A DNA stretch of 64,000 nucleotides, taken from contig OZ251505.1 in assembly GCA_965242795.1 (NCBI GenBank), positions 372,001-436,000 on the forward strand, in the 5' to 3' direction. The stretch comes from Bin18 sp965242795. Its GTDB lineage: Bacteria; Desulfobacterota; Binatia; Bin18. The translations under genes were made by a program, and so were the position numbers. Of this stretch, positions 23,549-35,915 are shown in pieces; within the stretch, counting starts at the first letter, position 1; each line of letters begins with the position of its first letter. Under the pieces are notes generated by a model that ran no database searches, was not told where the DNA came from, and saw only the letters and a list, made by a program, of their open reading frames with translations.

Positions 23549-24566
23549 GGACCAGGTCGATCATCGCGCGCACGTTCTCGACCGGGGTGTGCGGCAGGAT
23601 GCCGTGGCCCAGATTGAAGACGTGGCCCGGCCGCCCGCCTGCCTCGTCCAGCACCCGCCGAACCTGCCGCCGCAATTCGTCGCGCGGCGCGAACAGCGCC
23701 AACGGGTCGAGATTGCCCTGCACCGCGCGGTCCGGCCCGATGCGTTGCCAGGCCGCGTCCAGCCCGATCCGCCAATCGACGCCGATCACGTCGCCGCCGG
23801 CTTCGGCGAGCAGTGCGAGCAGGCCGGCTGTGCCGGTGCCGAAGTGGATGACCGGCGTGCCGGGCGTAATGCCGCGGATCAGGGTCCGCACGTGCGGCAG
23901 GAGGTGGCGCCGATAGTCGTCCGGCGCCAGGCACCCGACCCACGAGTCGAAGAGTTGCACGGCCTGCGCGCCCGCGGCGATCTGCCCGTTGAGATAGGCG
24001 GTCACGAGGCGCACCAGGCGTTCCATCAGCGCGCGCCACGCGCCCGGGTCCCGATACATCAGCCGCTTGGTTTCGAGATAATGGCGGGAGGCGCCGCCCT
24101 CGATCAGATACGACGCCAGCGTGAACGGCGCGCCCGCAAAGCCGATGAGCGGAACGGCGTCCGGCAGGGCGCGGCGGATGCGGCGCACCGCCTCGAAGAC
24201 GAACGGCACCGACTCGTCGGGATGCGTCTCGGGCAGCGCGTCGATGTCCTTGCCACTGCGCAGCGGACGGTGCAGCACCGGGCCGTCGCCGGCGGTGAAT
24301 TCGAGCCCGACGCCCAGCGGCTCGAGGATCAGCAGAATGTCGGAAAACAGAATCGCCGCGTCCACGCCGAGGCGCTCCACCGCCTCGACGGTGACCTGTG
24401 CGGCCAGATCGGGCGTCTTGCAGAGTTCGAGAAACGGGACGCGCGCGCGCAACGCCCGATATTCGGGCATGTAGCGGCCGGCTTGGCGCATGAGCCAAAC
24501 GGGCGTGTAGGGAGTCGGCTCCCTTCGACACGCCCGCAGAAAGACCGGAGTTTCTCGCGCCGCCAT
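23529..24566 (-). CDS. hemE: Uroporphyrinogen decarboxylase
   Basis: 345 aa. Removes the four acetate carboxyls of uroporphyrinogen III to give coproporphyrinogen III. Signatures: 'PVWLMRQAGRYMPEYR' (N-terminal Arg clamp), 'ILFSDILLILEPLG' with the catalytic Asp, 'PLIGFAGAPFTLASYLIEGG', and 'HVFNLGHGILPHTPVENV'. First gene of the minus-strand hem operon; its upstream region faces the topoisomerase promoter, so the two operons are divergent. Confidence 0.96.
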   Translation of the reverse strand: MAARETPVFLRACRREPTPYTPVWLMRQAGRYMPEYRALRARVPFLELCKTPDLAAQVTVEAVERLGVDAAILFSDILLILEPLGVGLEFTAGDGPVLHRPLRSGKDIDALPETHPDESVPFVFEAVRRIRRALPDAVPLIGFAGAPFTLASYLIEGGASRHYLETKRLMYRDPGAWRALMERLVRLVTAYLNGQIAAGAQAVQLFDSWVGCLAPDDYRRHLLPHVRTLIRGITPGTPVIHFGTGTAGLLALLAEAGGDVIGVDWRIGLDAAWQRIGPDRAVQGNLDPLALFAPRDELRRQVRRVLDEAGGRPGHVFNLGHGILPHTPVENVRAMIDLVHESSHR

Positions 24567-24578
24567 GCGCAGCCGGCG

Positions 24579-24662
24579 TCAGGACCTGAACGGCAGGCCG
24601 ATGAATCCCGCCTCCTCGAGGCGGTCGGCAAAGCGGAGGGGATCGATGAGCGTTCGGGTCAT
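24579..24662 (-). pseudogene. 27-codon fragment, possibly a remnant of a coiled-coil (DUF1640-like) protein
   Basis: The frame ATG 24662 to TGA reads 'MTRTLIDPLRFADRLEEAGF' and seven more residues. The D-x-x-x-F-A-x-R-L-E-x-A-G-F pattern is how DUF1640 proteins begin, but nothing of the coiled-coil follows. It may be chance or a truncated remnant just upstream of hemE. Confidence 0.2.
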
Positions 24663-24783
24663 GGGCGGAGCCTGAGTCCGCGAAACATAGTCCGTCCCCC
24701 CGCTGAATGCCAGACCTCGGGGCCGCGCGTTGCATCAGCCCGGGGAGTAGTCATCCGAGATGCTCCCGCGTGTCGTGGAGGGC

Positions 24784-24862
24784 AGGTCCCTGTGGTCCAT
24801 GAGCCTGTCGAAGGGCGCTTGCCCGGCACGGGGACGGGCAACCACGGGGGGTTGCCCCTACA
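24784..24862. repeat. Composite dispersed repeat in the hemE-topoisomerase intergenic region
   Basis: Contains GAGCCTGTCGAAGGG (24800s) followed by GGACGGGCAACC and its inverted match GGTTGCCCCTACAC. The same order of modules, in a longer form, occurs at 52816-52906. The rest of the hemE-topoisomerase gap holds nothing else recognisable apart from the promoter. Confidence 0.7.
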
Positions 24863-24942
24863 CGTCATAGAGGCCACGCGTACACTGGGGAGACCGCGCG
24901 AAATCCCTACCGAGGCTCCAGAAACAACCGGCCGCGGCCACG

Positions 24943-24971
24943 TTGGCAGGCTCGGGCTCATGGCCTATAAT
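24943..24971 (+). promoter_or_regulatory. Sigma-70-type promoter for the topoisomerase operon
   Basis: -35 TTGGCA (24943-24948), 17-nt spacer, perfect -10 TATAAT (24966-24971). Expected start near 24978 gives a leader of only ~15 nt, occupied by GGAGGTGAG before ATG 24993. Confidence 0.75.
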
Positions 24972-24992
24972 TCGGGCGGTGGAGGTGAGGGT

Positions 24993-27461
<2,469 letters not shown>

Positions 27462-27463
27462 GC

Positions 27464-29380
<1,917 letters not shown>

Positions 29381-29417
29381 GTGTCGGTTGCGCAGGCGGT
29401 CGCGGAAGAATCTCACA

Positions 29418-29753
29418 TTACTCAGCGACGCAAGCGCGTAATTCGTCCGCGACCCATTGATCGAGGCTCTTCCCTTCGGCGACTGCCGCGGCAGCAATGG
29501 CCGCGTGCAGTTCCGGTGGGAGATGCACGTTCAATTCCCCGGAAAATTGCCGCCGAGGCTCAACACCGTCCTCACGACAGAGATCCAGAAAGACTTGCAA
29601 CGAGGTTGCGCCTTCGTGTCTGAGCCCTTCGATGTCTCGGGCGTAGAAGTCCGCCCCACCGTTCAGACCGATGAACTCCCCCCGAAACATCTCGATGTCC
29701 GGGTCGAATTGGATGACCGCCCGGTAGCCTCCGATTTCCATTGCGTTCTTCAT
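29418..29753 (-). CDS. hicB: HicB family antitoxin
   Basis: 111 aa; ATG 29753 overlaps the hicA stop (ATGA). N-terminal HicB fold: 'YRAVIQFDPDIEMFRGEFIGLNGGADFYARDIEGLRHEG', then 'SLQVFLDLCREDGVEP'. C-terminal ribbon-helix-helix: 'GELNVHLPPELHAAIAAAAVAEGKSLDQWVADEL'. Neutralises HicA and probably represses the operon through the RHH domain. Confidence 0.9.
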   Translation of the reverse strand: MKNAMEIGGYRAVIQFDPDIEMFRGEFIGLNGGADFYARDIEGLRHEGATSLQVFLDLCREDGVEPRRQFSGELNVHLPPELHAAIAAAAVAEGKSLDQWVADELRACVAE

Positions 29754-30004
29754 GGTTCTATCCCGTTTCGCCTCAGCCATTGACGAATGCTCGCCACGGC
29801 GCCTTTGTCCGTTTCGGGTCCTGGATGCGGACGATGGAATACCCGCCGGTCTCCGAACAGTCGTACGCCGACGCGGGACCCTTCTCGCTCGCCGATCTCT
29901 GCACCCAACTCGATGAAGAGTGATTCGATGTCCTTCCAAGGAATGGTGCCGCTGGTTGGATGGCCGAAGATCGATGCAAGGGTTCTTCGGTGGCTGCGTT
30001 TCAT
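29750..30004 (-). CDS. hicA: HicA family toxin (mRNA interferase)
   Basis: 84 aa. ATG 30004 chosen as the first Met of the conserved region. 'WKDIESLFIELGAEIGEREGSRVGVRLFGDRRVFHRPHP' carries the HicA dsRBD-like fold with the catalytic His in 'VFHRPHP', then 'DKGAVASIRQWLRRNGI'. Complete pair with hicB, toxin first, as usual. Confidence 0.9.
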   Translation of the reverse strand: MKRSHRRTLASIFGHPTSGTIPWKDIESLFIELGAEIGEREGSRVGVRLFGDRRVFHRPHPGPETDKGAVASIRQWLRRNGIEP

Positions 30005-30047
30005 CGACCGGGACGGCATCGGGGAAAACCGAATCCCTCGGTCGGAT

Positions 30048-30305
30048 TCAGGTCGCTTGGCGTCGCCGTTCTTGCGCCAAGTCGTAACCGGCTTGCACCC
30101 GTAGCCAGTGTTCCGCGTTGCTCCAGCCGATCCGTTCCAATGCAAGCGCTAGGCGCGGCGACACCGAGGCGTTGCCGTTCAGCACGCGCGAGAGACTCTC
30201 GCGGGCCACGCCGAGACGTTCCGCGCATTCCTTCACGGTCCAGCCGACAGCCTCCAGACTCTCCCGAATCATGGGGCCCGGGTGCGAGGGGTTGAGCATC
30301 GACAT
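30048..30305 (-). CDS. higA: HigA family XRE-type antitoxin, orphan
   Basis: 85 aa. 'HPGPMIRESLEAVGWTVKECAERLGVARESLSRVLNGNASVSPRLALALERIGWSNAEHWLRVQAGYDL' is the HigA/VapI helix-turn-helix pattern (L-x-x-x-G-x-T-x-x-x-x-A-x-x-L-G-V-x-R-x-x-L-S). HigA genes normally follow a higB toxin. Here the upstream 430 nt contain no RelE-like gene, only inverted repeats, so the toxin is lost or elsewhere. It lies 43 nt upstream of hicA on the same strand and may now regulate that pair. Confidence 0.85.
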   Translation of the reverse strand: MSMLNPSHPGPMIRESLEAVGWTVKECAERLGVARESLSRVLNGNASVSPRLALALERIGWSNAEHWLRVQAGYDLAQERRRQAT

Positions 30306-30325
30306 GTCAGGGTCCTCCTAGCCCC

Positions 30326-30355
30326 GTAGGTCGGATTAGCGAAGCGTAATCCGAC
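30326..30355 (+). repeat. GTAGGTCGGATTAG...CGTAATCCGAC palindromic element, copy 1
   Basis: Imperfect hairpin: GTCGGATTA and its complement TAATCCGAC enclose GCGAAGCG. This short element type is dispersed in many proteobacterial genomes. Confidence 0.8.
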
Positions 30356-30436
30356 ATTCCTGGCAAGGGCATATCGCCGGCGTTGCATCGATGACTCAGA
30401 CCGGCCTGCGTCCTGTCACCAGACGCTCCCGCCAAC

Positions 30437-30470
30437 GTCGGATTACGCCCTTCAGGCTAATCCGACCTAC
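30437..30470 (-). repeat. GTAGGTCGGATTAG...CGTAATCCGAC palindromic element, copy 2 (inverted)
   Basis: Read on the minus strand it starts GTAGGTCGGATTAGCC and ends GCGTAATCCGAC. Faces copy 1 at a distance of ~80 nt, so the pair could form a large stem. Confidence 0.8.
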
Positions 30471-30741
30471 CTTCTGGCAAAGGCTGAGGTAAATGGGGCT
30501 CACTCGCAGGCTCGTATCAGCCGAACGTCGTGTCCTGAGACACCGCCCAGCAACGGTCTTTCTTGACAGCCGCGGCGCCGACCCGATACGGGAGACGGAA
30601 AACGAGGGAGCGTAGCTCACAGTGCCGGCGAGTTGGTGGCCGACGTTCCCCGCTCGCCACACGTCAACGCCGAATCCTCGTCACACGGCCGTTGAGTCCA
30701 CGAGAGTTCCGCACCAGAAACAGAATCAGGAGGGAAACCAC

Positions 30742-31137
30742 ATGCAATTTCTGCACACCATGATTCGCGTCAACGATCTGGACGAGTCGCTGCGTTTCTA
30801 TTGCGACGCGCTGGGCATGAAACTGCTGCGCAAGCAGGACTATCCGGGCGGCGAGTTCACCCTGGCCTTCGTCGGCTACGGCGACGAAAAGAACAACACC
30901 GTGATCGAATTGACCCACAACTGGGGCACGGCGAGCTACGACCAGGGCTCGGCCTTCGGACATCTGGCGATCGGCGTGGACGACATCTACCAGACCTGCG
31001 ACGAACTGAAGGGCCGCGGGGTCAACGTCGTGCGCGAACCCGGCCCCATGGCGCACGGCAGCGCGGTCATCGCCTTCATCGAAGACCCGAACGGCTACAA
31101 GGTCGAACTCATCGACCTCAAAGGCGCGCGCGGGTAG
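30742..31137 (+). CDS. gloA: Lactoylglutathione lyase (glyoxalase I)
   Basis: 131 aa; ATG 30742 follows AGGAGGG. Converts the methylglyoxal-glutathione hemithioacetal to S-lactoylglutathione. All four metal ligands are at the positions of the E. coli enzyme: His5, Glu56 ('VIELTHN'), His74 ('FGHLAIGV') and Glu122 ('YKVELID'). The sequence and lack of the eukaryotic-type insert point to the Ni/Co-type short form. A second VOC gene follows by 27 nt. Confidence 0.95.
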   Translation: MQFLHTMIRVNDLDESLRFYCDALGMKLLRKQDYPGGEFTLAFVGYGDEKNNTVIELTHNWGTASYDQGSAFGHLAIGVDDIYQTCDELKGRGVNVVREPGPMAHGSAVIAFIEDPNGYKVELIDLKGARG

Positions 31138-31164
31138 CCGCGTACCGCCATCGAGAGGAATCGC

Positions 31165-31557
31165 ATGCTCCAGCCCGCCAAAGACTCCATCGACGTCGGC
31201 ATCTTCGTCCGGGACATCGGCCCCATGCTCGACTTCTACGCCGGCGTCCTCGGCCTGGAAAAAACCGAGGAAATGCCGACCGTGTTCGGCACCATCCACC
31301 GCTTCCGCCACGGCACGAGCGACATCAAGCTGATGGACCCGAAAGAGGTGCCGCCCGCGGTCCCCAACGGATTCGGCAAGCGGCTCGGGATCGGCTACCT
31401 CACCTTCGTGATTACCGGACTGAGCGACCTATGCGCGGCGCTCAAGAACAAGGGCGTCGAGTTCACGATCCCGGAGACCGAGATCCGACCGGGGACGCGC
31501 ATCGCCATGATCAAGGACCCGGAGGGCAACATTCTGGAGTTCGTCGAGCGGGGGTGA
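31165..31557 (+). CDS. VOC family (glyoxalase/dioxygenase superfamily) protein
   Basis: 130 aa. Two beta-alpha-beta-beta-beta modules are visible: 'IDVGIFVRDIGPMLDFYAGVLGLEK' and 'LGIGYLTFVITGLSDLCAALKNKGVEF', ending 'MIKDPEGNILEFVERG' with the usual metal-ligand Glu. The first metal ligand, usually His, appears as Asp or Gly, so the metal site differs from GloA. Co-transcribed with gloA; substrate unknown. Confidence 0.82.
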   Translation: MLQPAKDSIDVGIFVRDIGPMLDFYAGVLGLEKTEEMPTVFGTIHRFRHGTSDIKLMDPKEVPPAVPNGFGKRLGIGYLTFVITGLSDLCAALKNKGVEFTIPETEIRPGTRIAMIKDPEGNILEFVERG

Positions 31558-31612
31558 TCGGGCTTACAGGTTTCTCAATCCACGCTTCGACAAGCTCGGC
31601 GTGCGGTGATTC

Positions 31613-32884
31613 CTACGCCGTCTGCCGCCGCCCGCCGCGCGGCCGGAAATGCCGAATGGAGCCGCTGGCGATCCGCGCCCCGCGCGAAGCGTCCGGCTTC
31701 TCGTAGCGGCGGATGGTGAAGTGGGTCGGCTCGAAGCCCTGGATCATCTTGCGCTCGATCGGCTTCCGCAACAGGCTTTCGATGGCCCGTACCGCGTCCG
31801 CCTCCTCCGCGGCCGCAAACGTGACCGCATTGCCCTGCGCCTCGGCCCGGGCCGTCCGGCCGATGCGGTGCACGTAGTCTTCGGGCCGGTGCGGCACGTC
31901 GAAGTTCACGACGTGGGAGATTCCCTCCACGTCCAGGCCGCGCGCCGCCACGTCCGTCGCGACCACCACGTCGAGTTTCGCGCGCTTGAAATCGTTCAAC
32001 ACCTGCGTGCGGACGGCTTGACTCTTGTCGCCGTGCAGCGCGGCGACGCGCCGGTGGGACTTGGCGAGGCGTTTGGCGAGTCGTTCGGCCCGCACCTTGG
32101 TCCGCGTGAAGACCAGGACGTGTTTGAGGCTCCGGTGCCGTAACAAGTGGAACAGGAGTTCCGCCTTGCGCTCGGCTTCGACCAGATACAGGACGTGGCG
32201 CAGGGTGGCGACCGGCGTCGCCCGCGGGCCCACGTCGATGAGTTCCGGCTCGTGCAGCGTATCCTGCGCGAGCCGCTCGATTTCGCGCGGCATGGTCGCG
32301 GAGAACAAGAGCGTCTGTCGCCGGTCGGGCACCGCGGCCAGGATGCGCCGCACGTCGGGCAGAAACCCCATGTCGAGCATCCGGTCGGCTTCGTCCAACA
32401 CCAGCACCTGCAGGTCGGCTAGCGTCAGGTTGCCGCGATTCATGTGGTCGAGCAGCCGGCCGGGCGTAGCGATGAGCAGGTCCACGCCGGCCTGCAGCCG
32501 GTCGATCTGCGGGCCGAGTCCCACGCCGCCGTACACCACGGTCGAGCGGACCGGCACGTATTTGCCGTACGTGCGGGCACTCTCTCCGATCTGCACGGCC
32601 AACTCCCGTGTGGGGGTCAGGACCAGCGCGCGCAGGCGCCGGTCGTCCGGGTCGCCGTGCAACCGCTGCAGGATGGGCAACAGAAACCCCGCCGTCTTGC
32701 CGGTACCGGTCTGCGCGCAGGCGAGCAGATCCTTGCCGCTCAGCGCGACGGGAATGGAGAGGGATTGGACGGGGGTGGGGGTGTCGTACTGCGCGTCGCC
32801 GACCGCGCGCAGCAGTTCGGGGATGAGGCCGAGTTCGCCGAATTCACTGGAAGAACTTCCGTCGTTGTCCTGTATCACGAGCAC
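31613..32884 (-). CDS. rhlE: DEAD-box ATP-dependent RNA helicase (RhlE-like)
   Basis: 423 aa. Motifs in order: Q motif 'GDAQYDTPTPVQSLSIPVAL', I 'AQTGTGKTAGFLLP', Ia 'PTRELAVQIGE', Ib 'TPGRLLDHM', II 'LDEADRMLDMGF', III 'FSATMPREIE', IV 'LVFTRTKVRAERLAKRL', V 'DVAARGLDVEGISHVVNFD' and VI 'YVHRIGRTARA'. A short basic C-terminus with 'RGARIASGSIRHFRPRGG' fits RhlE/CsdA-type helicases acting on rRNA or mRNA. It converges with the VOC gene. Confidence 0.93.
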   Translation of the reverse strand: MLVIQDNDGSSSSEFGELGLIPELLRAVGDAQYDTPTPVQSLSIPVALSGKDLLACAQTGTGKTAGFLLPILQRLHGDPDDRRLRALVLTPTRELAVQIGESARTYGKYVPVRSTVVYGGVGLGPQIDRLQAGVDLLIATPGRLLDHMNRGNLTLADLQVLVLDEADRMLDMGFLPDVRRILAAVPDRRQTLLFSATMPREIERLAQDTLHEPELIDVGPRATPVATLRHVLYLVEAERKAELLFHLLRHRSLKHVLVFTRTKVRAERLAKRLAKSHRRVAALHGDKSQAVRTQVLNDFKRAKLDVVVATDVAARGLDVEGISHVVNFDVPHRPEDYVHRIGRTARAEAQGNAVTFAAAEEADAVRAIESLLRKPIERKMIQGFEPTHFTIRRYEKPDASRGARIASGSIRHFRPRGGRRQTA

Positions 32885-33157
32885 GTCGCTTTCTCCGTGG
32901 CTTCATCATGCGGAGGTACATACGCGACACCCGCATGTCGCACGGACGGTTGAGGAACCTGGGAAACGTGGAACTCGGATCGGGATGAGCCGAGACCCGC
33001 TTCTGAGCGGGATTTCTTAACGGAGGAAAAGAGATCTGCTCACGGTTCGTTTTATGTTTATACGGCACCGAGGATAGCGGACTTCAAGGAAAAATGCCAG
33101 TCGGCACGTGCACGACCTCACGTGTTCCAGGCCCTTCGTCCCGGTCGGGTGCAAGCG

Positions 33158-33580
33158 TCAACGCAACGCGTGCTTCCGTTTCGTCAGGACGATCGCGGCC
33201 CCGGCCGAGACGCCGACCGCCACGATCGGATAGGCGGCGAAGAGCACACTCGCCACGACGCTCGACGGCTCGGCCCCATTCGGCGGGCCTTTGTACATGA
33301 ACAATAGCAGATTCAGGACGACGTACAGTGCGTAGGCATGCGCCATGCCGACCGCGAAACGTTTCATCCGCCAGATGCCGTAGGCGTACGCCAGCAGGTA
33401 CGCTCCGGCCAGTGGGCCGGCGATCAGATTGGCTGTTCCGGTCAGGCGGGTCCCGAACAGGACGAAGCCGGTTTCCTCTCCCAGGATCTGCAAGGGTTTC
33501 AGCAAATTCGACACCGCCAGCACCGCGAAGAGTATCGCAAAGATGCTCAGCAGCGTCCCGCGTTCCGTTTGATCCGCCAT
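33158..33580 (-). CDS. Four-helix integral membrane protein, unknown function
   Basis: 140 aa. Four hydrophobic segments: residues ~9-28 ('LLSIFAILFAVLAVSNLL'), ~48-68 ('GTANLIAGPLAGAYLLAYAY'), ~76-96 ('GMAHAYALYVVLNLLLFMY') and ~108-132. Ends with a basic tail 'LTKRKHALR'. I do not recognise a family. It lies 33 nt downstream of the beta-propeller gene and probably shares its transcript. The gap from here to rhlE (33000s) holds no other gene. Confidence 0.6.
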   Translation of the reverse strand: MADQTERGTLLSIFAILFAVLAVSNLLKPLQILGEETGFVLFGTRLTGTANLIAGPLAGAYLLAYAYGIWRMKRFAVGMAHAYALYVVLNLLLFMYKGPPNGAEPSSVVASVLFAAYPIVAVGVSAGAAIVLTKRKHALR

Positions 33581-33613
33581 TGTTCCCTCCGTTGGCGCAG
33601 GCAGGCTTGCAAT

Positions 33614-35737
33614 TCAGTTCTTCACGGGAGTGACGGTCCCGTCGACCCGTGTATATCCTCGGACGGAGATCGGGTCGGCACTGAAGACTTGGCACGTCGT
33701 GCGCCGCCGTGCTTCCACATCCGTCTTGCCCGCCGCCACCAGGGCCGCTTCGAAGTCGGCGGGCGTGCCGTCTGCCGCCGTCCGGCCCGGCCAGTACGTG
33801 AAGAGCGTCTCCGGTGCCACCTCCACGTTCCACGCGACCGGTGCGGCCCCATCCCGTTGCCCGCATTGCAGGCTGACGCGGCACGGGTCGGCGGTCTCCG
33901 CGTCGGGTTGGTACGCTTTCCGGCAGTAGAAATGCACCCACGCTTGCCAGGGGGAAAGATTCATCAAGGTCGCCACGTGTGACGGGGCGGATGCGTCGAA
34001 TGTGGCCGGCTTGTCCGCGACTGGAACGAGACCCCCGCCCACCCGGGTGTACGCTCGGGCATCCATCGGGTCGGGGCTGAAGACTCGGCACGTCGTGCGC
34101 CGCCGCGCTTCCACCTCCGTTTTGCCCGCCGCCACCAACGCCGCTTCGAAGTCGGCGGGCGTGCCGTCCGCCGCCGTTCGGCCCGGCCAGTACGAGACGA
34201 TCGTCTCCGGTGCGACGTCCACGCGCCACGCGACCGCTCCGTCCTGTTGCCCGCATTGCAGGGTTACCCGGCATGGGTCGGCGGTCTCCGCGTCGGGTTG
34301 CTGCGCTTTCCGGCAGTAGAAATGGACCCAGGCTTGCGCAGGGGCCAAGTTCATCAGCGTCGCCTGTAGGGAGCCCCTGCCGGCTACCTTGCGGGCCGAG
34401 TCCGTAGCGACTGCGGCATGCCCCAGAGAGGCGGCAGTGGCGGAGGCGCTGGCGGGCGTGATCGTTCCGCCGTTGAGGTTCAGGGCGTTGGCCGCGATGC
34501 TGATGCCGTCCGTGTCGGAATCCGTCGCCTGCACGGCATACGTGAACACGAGCAGCGTCCCTTTGGACTGGCTGGCGTCGTAGGTAGCCTGCCGCGTCTC
34601 GGTCCCGATGGTCAGGCCGAGCTGCGGCGTGCCCGTCACCGTCACCGCCTCGCTGAACGTCACGGCGACCCGAATCCGTTCGCCCGGGCCATAGGCGTCC
34701 CCACTTGTGGGGGTTCCCGTAAACCTGACGGCGTTCACCCGCAGATTCGTCCGGGGGGCCGGACTGCCGGGACGGGGATTCGTCCCATCGACACGGAGTA
34801 CATAAACGTTCGAATCGGCACCGGAGGGGGTGGCCTGCCAAGCGGTGAAAGCGATCTGCGTGCCATCGGGCGACCATGCGGGGAAATTACAACCAAAGGG
34901 GGGTGCCGGAGAATTGCGTGTCAGTCGAACCGGGTCACTCCCGTCGGCGTGCATGACGTACAGATCCTTACCGGCGCCGGAGCGCTCGGAGAAGAAGGCG
35001 ACCTGCGCGCCATCGGGCGACCATGCGGGGATGGAGTCGATGGCAGGATGCTGCGTCAGCCGGACGACGTTCCCGCCGTCGGCGTGCATAGTGTAGATGT
35101 CCCAATTGCCGGCGCGCAGGGAGGTAAAAGCGATGCGTGCGCCATCGGGCGACCACGCCGGCTTGGTGTTGTAGGAAGGATGCTGCGTCAGCCGGACGAC
35201 GTTCCCGCCGTCGGCGTGCATGGTGTAGATGTCCCAATTGCCGGCGCGCAGGGAAGTAAAAGCGATCCGCGTGCCATCGGGCGACCACGCCGGCTCGGTG
35301 TCAATCGAAGGATGCTGCGTCAGCCGGACGACGTTCCTCCCGTCGGCGTGCATGACGTAAATCTCTTCATTGCCGGCGCGCAGGGAGACAAAAGCGATCC
35401 GCGTGCCGTCCGGCGACCATGCGGGACAATCATCGGAATACTGGGGTTGCGTCAGTTGGACGGGATTACTCCCATCGGCGTGCATGACGTAAATCTCTTG
35501 ATTGCCGGCGCGCGTGGAGGCAAAAGCGATGCGCGTGCCGTCCGGCGACCATGCCGGATCCTTATCGGAACCGGAAGATCGCGTCAGTTGAACAGGTTCA
35601 CGGACGACGAGACCCGCCTGCGCCCAGCCGTTGGGCGGCGCGGCCAGTCCACATGGAAGGGCCACGCCCACTGCCAACATTCCTTGGAAAAGCCGTTCCG
35701 CTCTCCTGAGAAAGGCGGCGGAAGCCGGAGGACTCAT
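33614..35737 (-). CDS. Exported chimeric protein: TolB-like beta-propeller, SwmB repeat and duplicated Cys-rich module
   Basis: About 707 aa from ATG 35737, which has AAGAG ~8 nt upstream; ATG 35755 is possible. A signal peptide ends near 'PPNGWAQA'. Residues ~45-310 are six PD40/TolB-like blades, each with 'PAWSPDGTRIAFxS' and 'IYxMHADGxNxVxLTQ'. Then one SwmB-type repeat (~325-440: 'SGDAYGPGERIRVAVTFSEA', 'DSDTDGISIAANALNLNGG') like those of the giant protein at 13664-19174. Two ~110-residue copies of a Cys-rich module follow ('WVHFYCRKA', 'ETADPCRV', 'LQCGQ', 'RRRTTC'), with four conserved Cys each. At DNA level the propeller blades and the C-terminal module are near-identical direct repeats. 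Probably periplasmic or surface-bound; function unknown. Confidence 0.82.
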   Translation of the reverse strand: MSPPASAAFLRRAERLFQGMLAVGVALPCGLAAPPNGWAQAGLVVREPVQLTRSSGSDKDPAWSPDGTRIAFASTRAGNQEIYVMHADGSNPVQLTQPQYSDDCPAWSPDGTRIAFVSLRAGNEEIYVMHADGRNVVRLTQHPSIDTEPAWSPDGTRIAFTSLRAGNWDIYTMHADGGNVVRLTQHPSYNTKPAWSPDGARIAFTSLRAGNWDIYTMHADGGNVVRLTQHPAIDSIPAWSPDGAQVAFFSERSGAGKDLYVMHADGSDPVRLTRNSPAPPFGCNFPAWSPDGTQIAFTAWQATPSGADSNVYVLRVDGTNPRPGSPAPRTNLRVNAVRFTGTPTSGDAYGPGERIRVAVTFSEAVTVTGTPQLGLTIGTETRQATYDASQSKGTLLVFTYAVQATDSDTDGISIAANALNLNGGTITPASASATAASLGHAAVATDSARKVAGRGSLQATLMNLAPAQAWVHFYCRKAQQPDAETADPCRVTLQCGQQDGAVAWRVDVAPETIVSYWPGRTAADGTPADFEAALVAAGKTEVEARRRTTCRVFSPDPMDARAYTRVGGGLVPVADKPATFDASAPSHVATLMNLSPWQAWVHFYCRKAYQPDAETADPCRVSLQCGQRDGAAPVAWNVEVAPETLFTYWPGRTAADGTPADFEAALVAAGKTDVEARRRTTCQVFSADPISVRGYTRVDGTVTPVKN

Positions 35738-35915
35738 GTTCGACTCTTCTCGCATGGATTTCTCATCGGCCCACCATACCGATACCTATCGAGAAAAGCA
35801 GCGGGAATGACGTGCGCGGAGTCGGCATCGGATTGCCGCCTTCGGCGCATTCGGCTACCAAGCGGGAGGACCGTTTTCCGTGGCGCTTCACCATTCCGTT
35901 CTGAGGGGGACGAAC

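Larger units (their letters stand above)
30306..30741. other. Gene-free stretch between higA and gloA
   Basis: Holds a divergent intergenic region of 436 nt. The only structure I see is a pair of inverted copies of a GTAGGTCGGATTAG element, listed separately, and a weak TTGACA-17-ATACGG promoter-like pair at 30563-30591 facing gloA. Confidence 0.5.

Noticed and set aside
23412..24992. Long open frame running into the topoisomerase A gene from upstream
   Set aside because: It is antisense to hemE and hemH, low in plausibility, and the promoter plus ribosome-binding site place the real start at 24993.
30563..30591. TTGACA with 17-nt spacing to ATACGG as promoter of gloA
   Set aside because: The -35 is perfect but the -10 is poor; kept only as a possibility, not listed as a feature.
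33640..35560. Regular repeats as a CRISPR array
   Set aside because: The ~120-bp and ~330-bp units are in frame and encode propeller blades and Cys modules; no short repeat-spacer pattern is present in the window.
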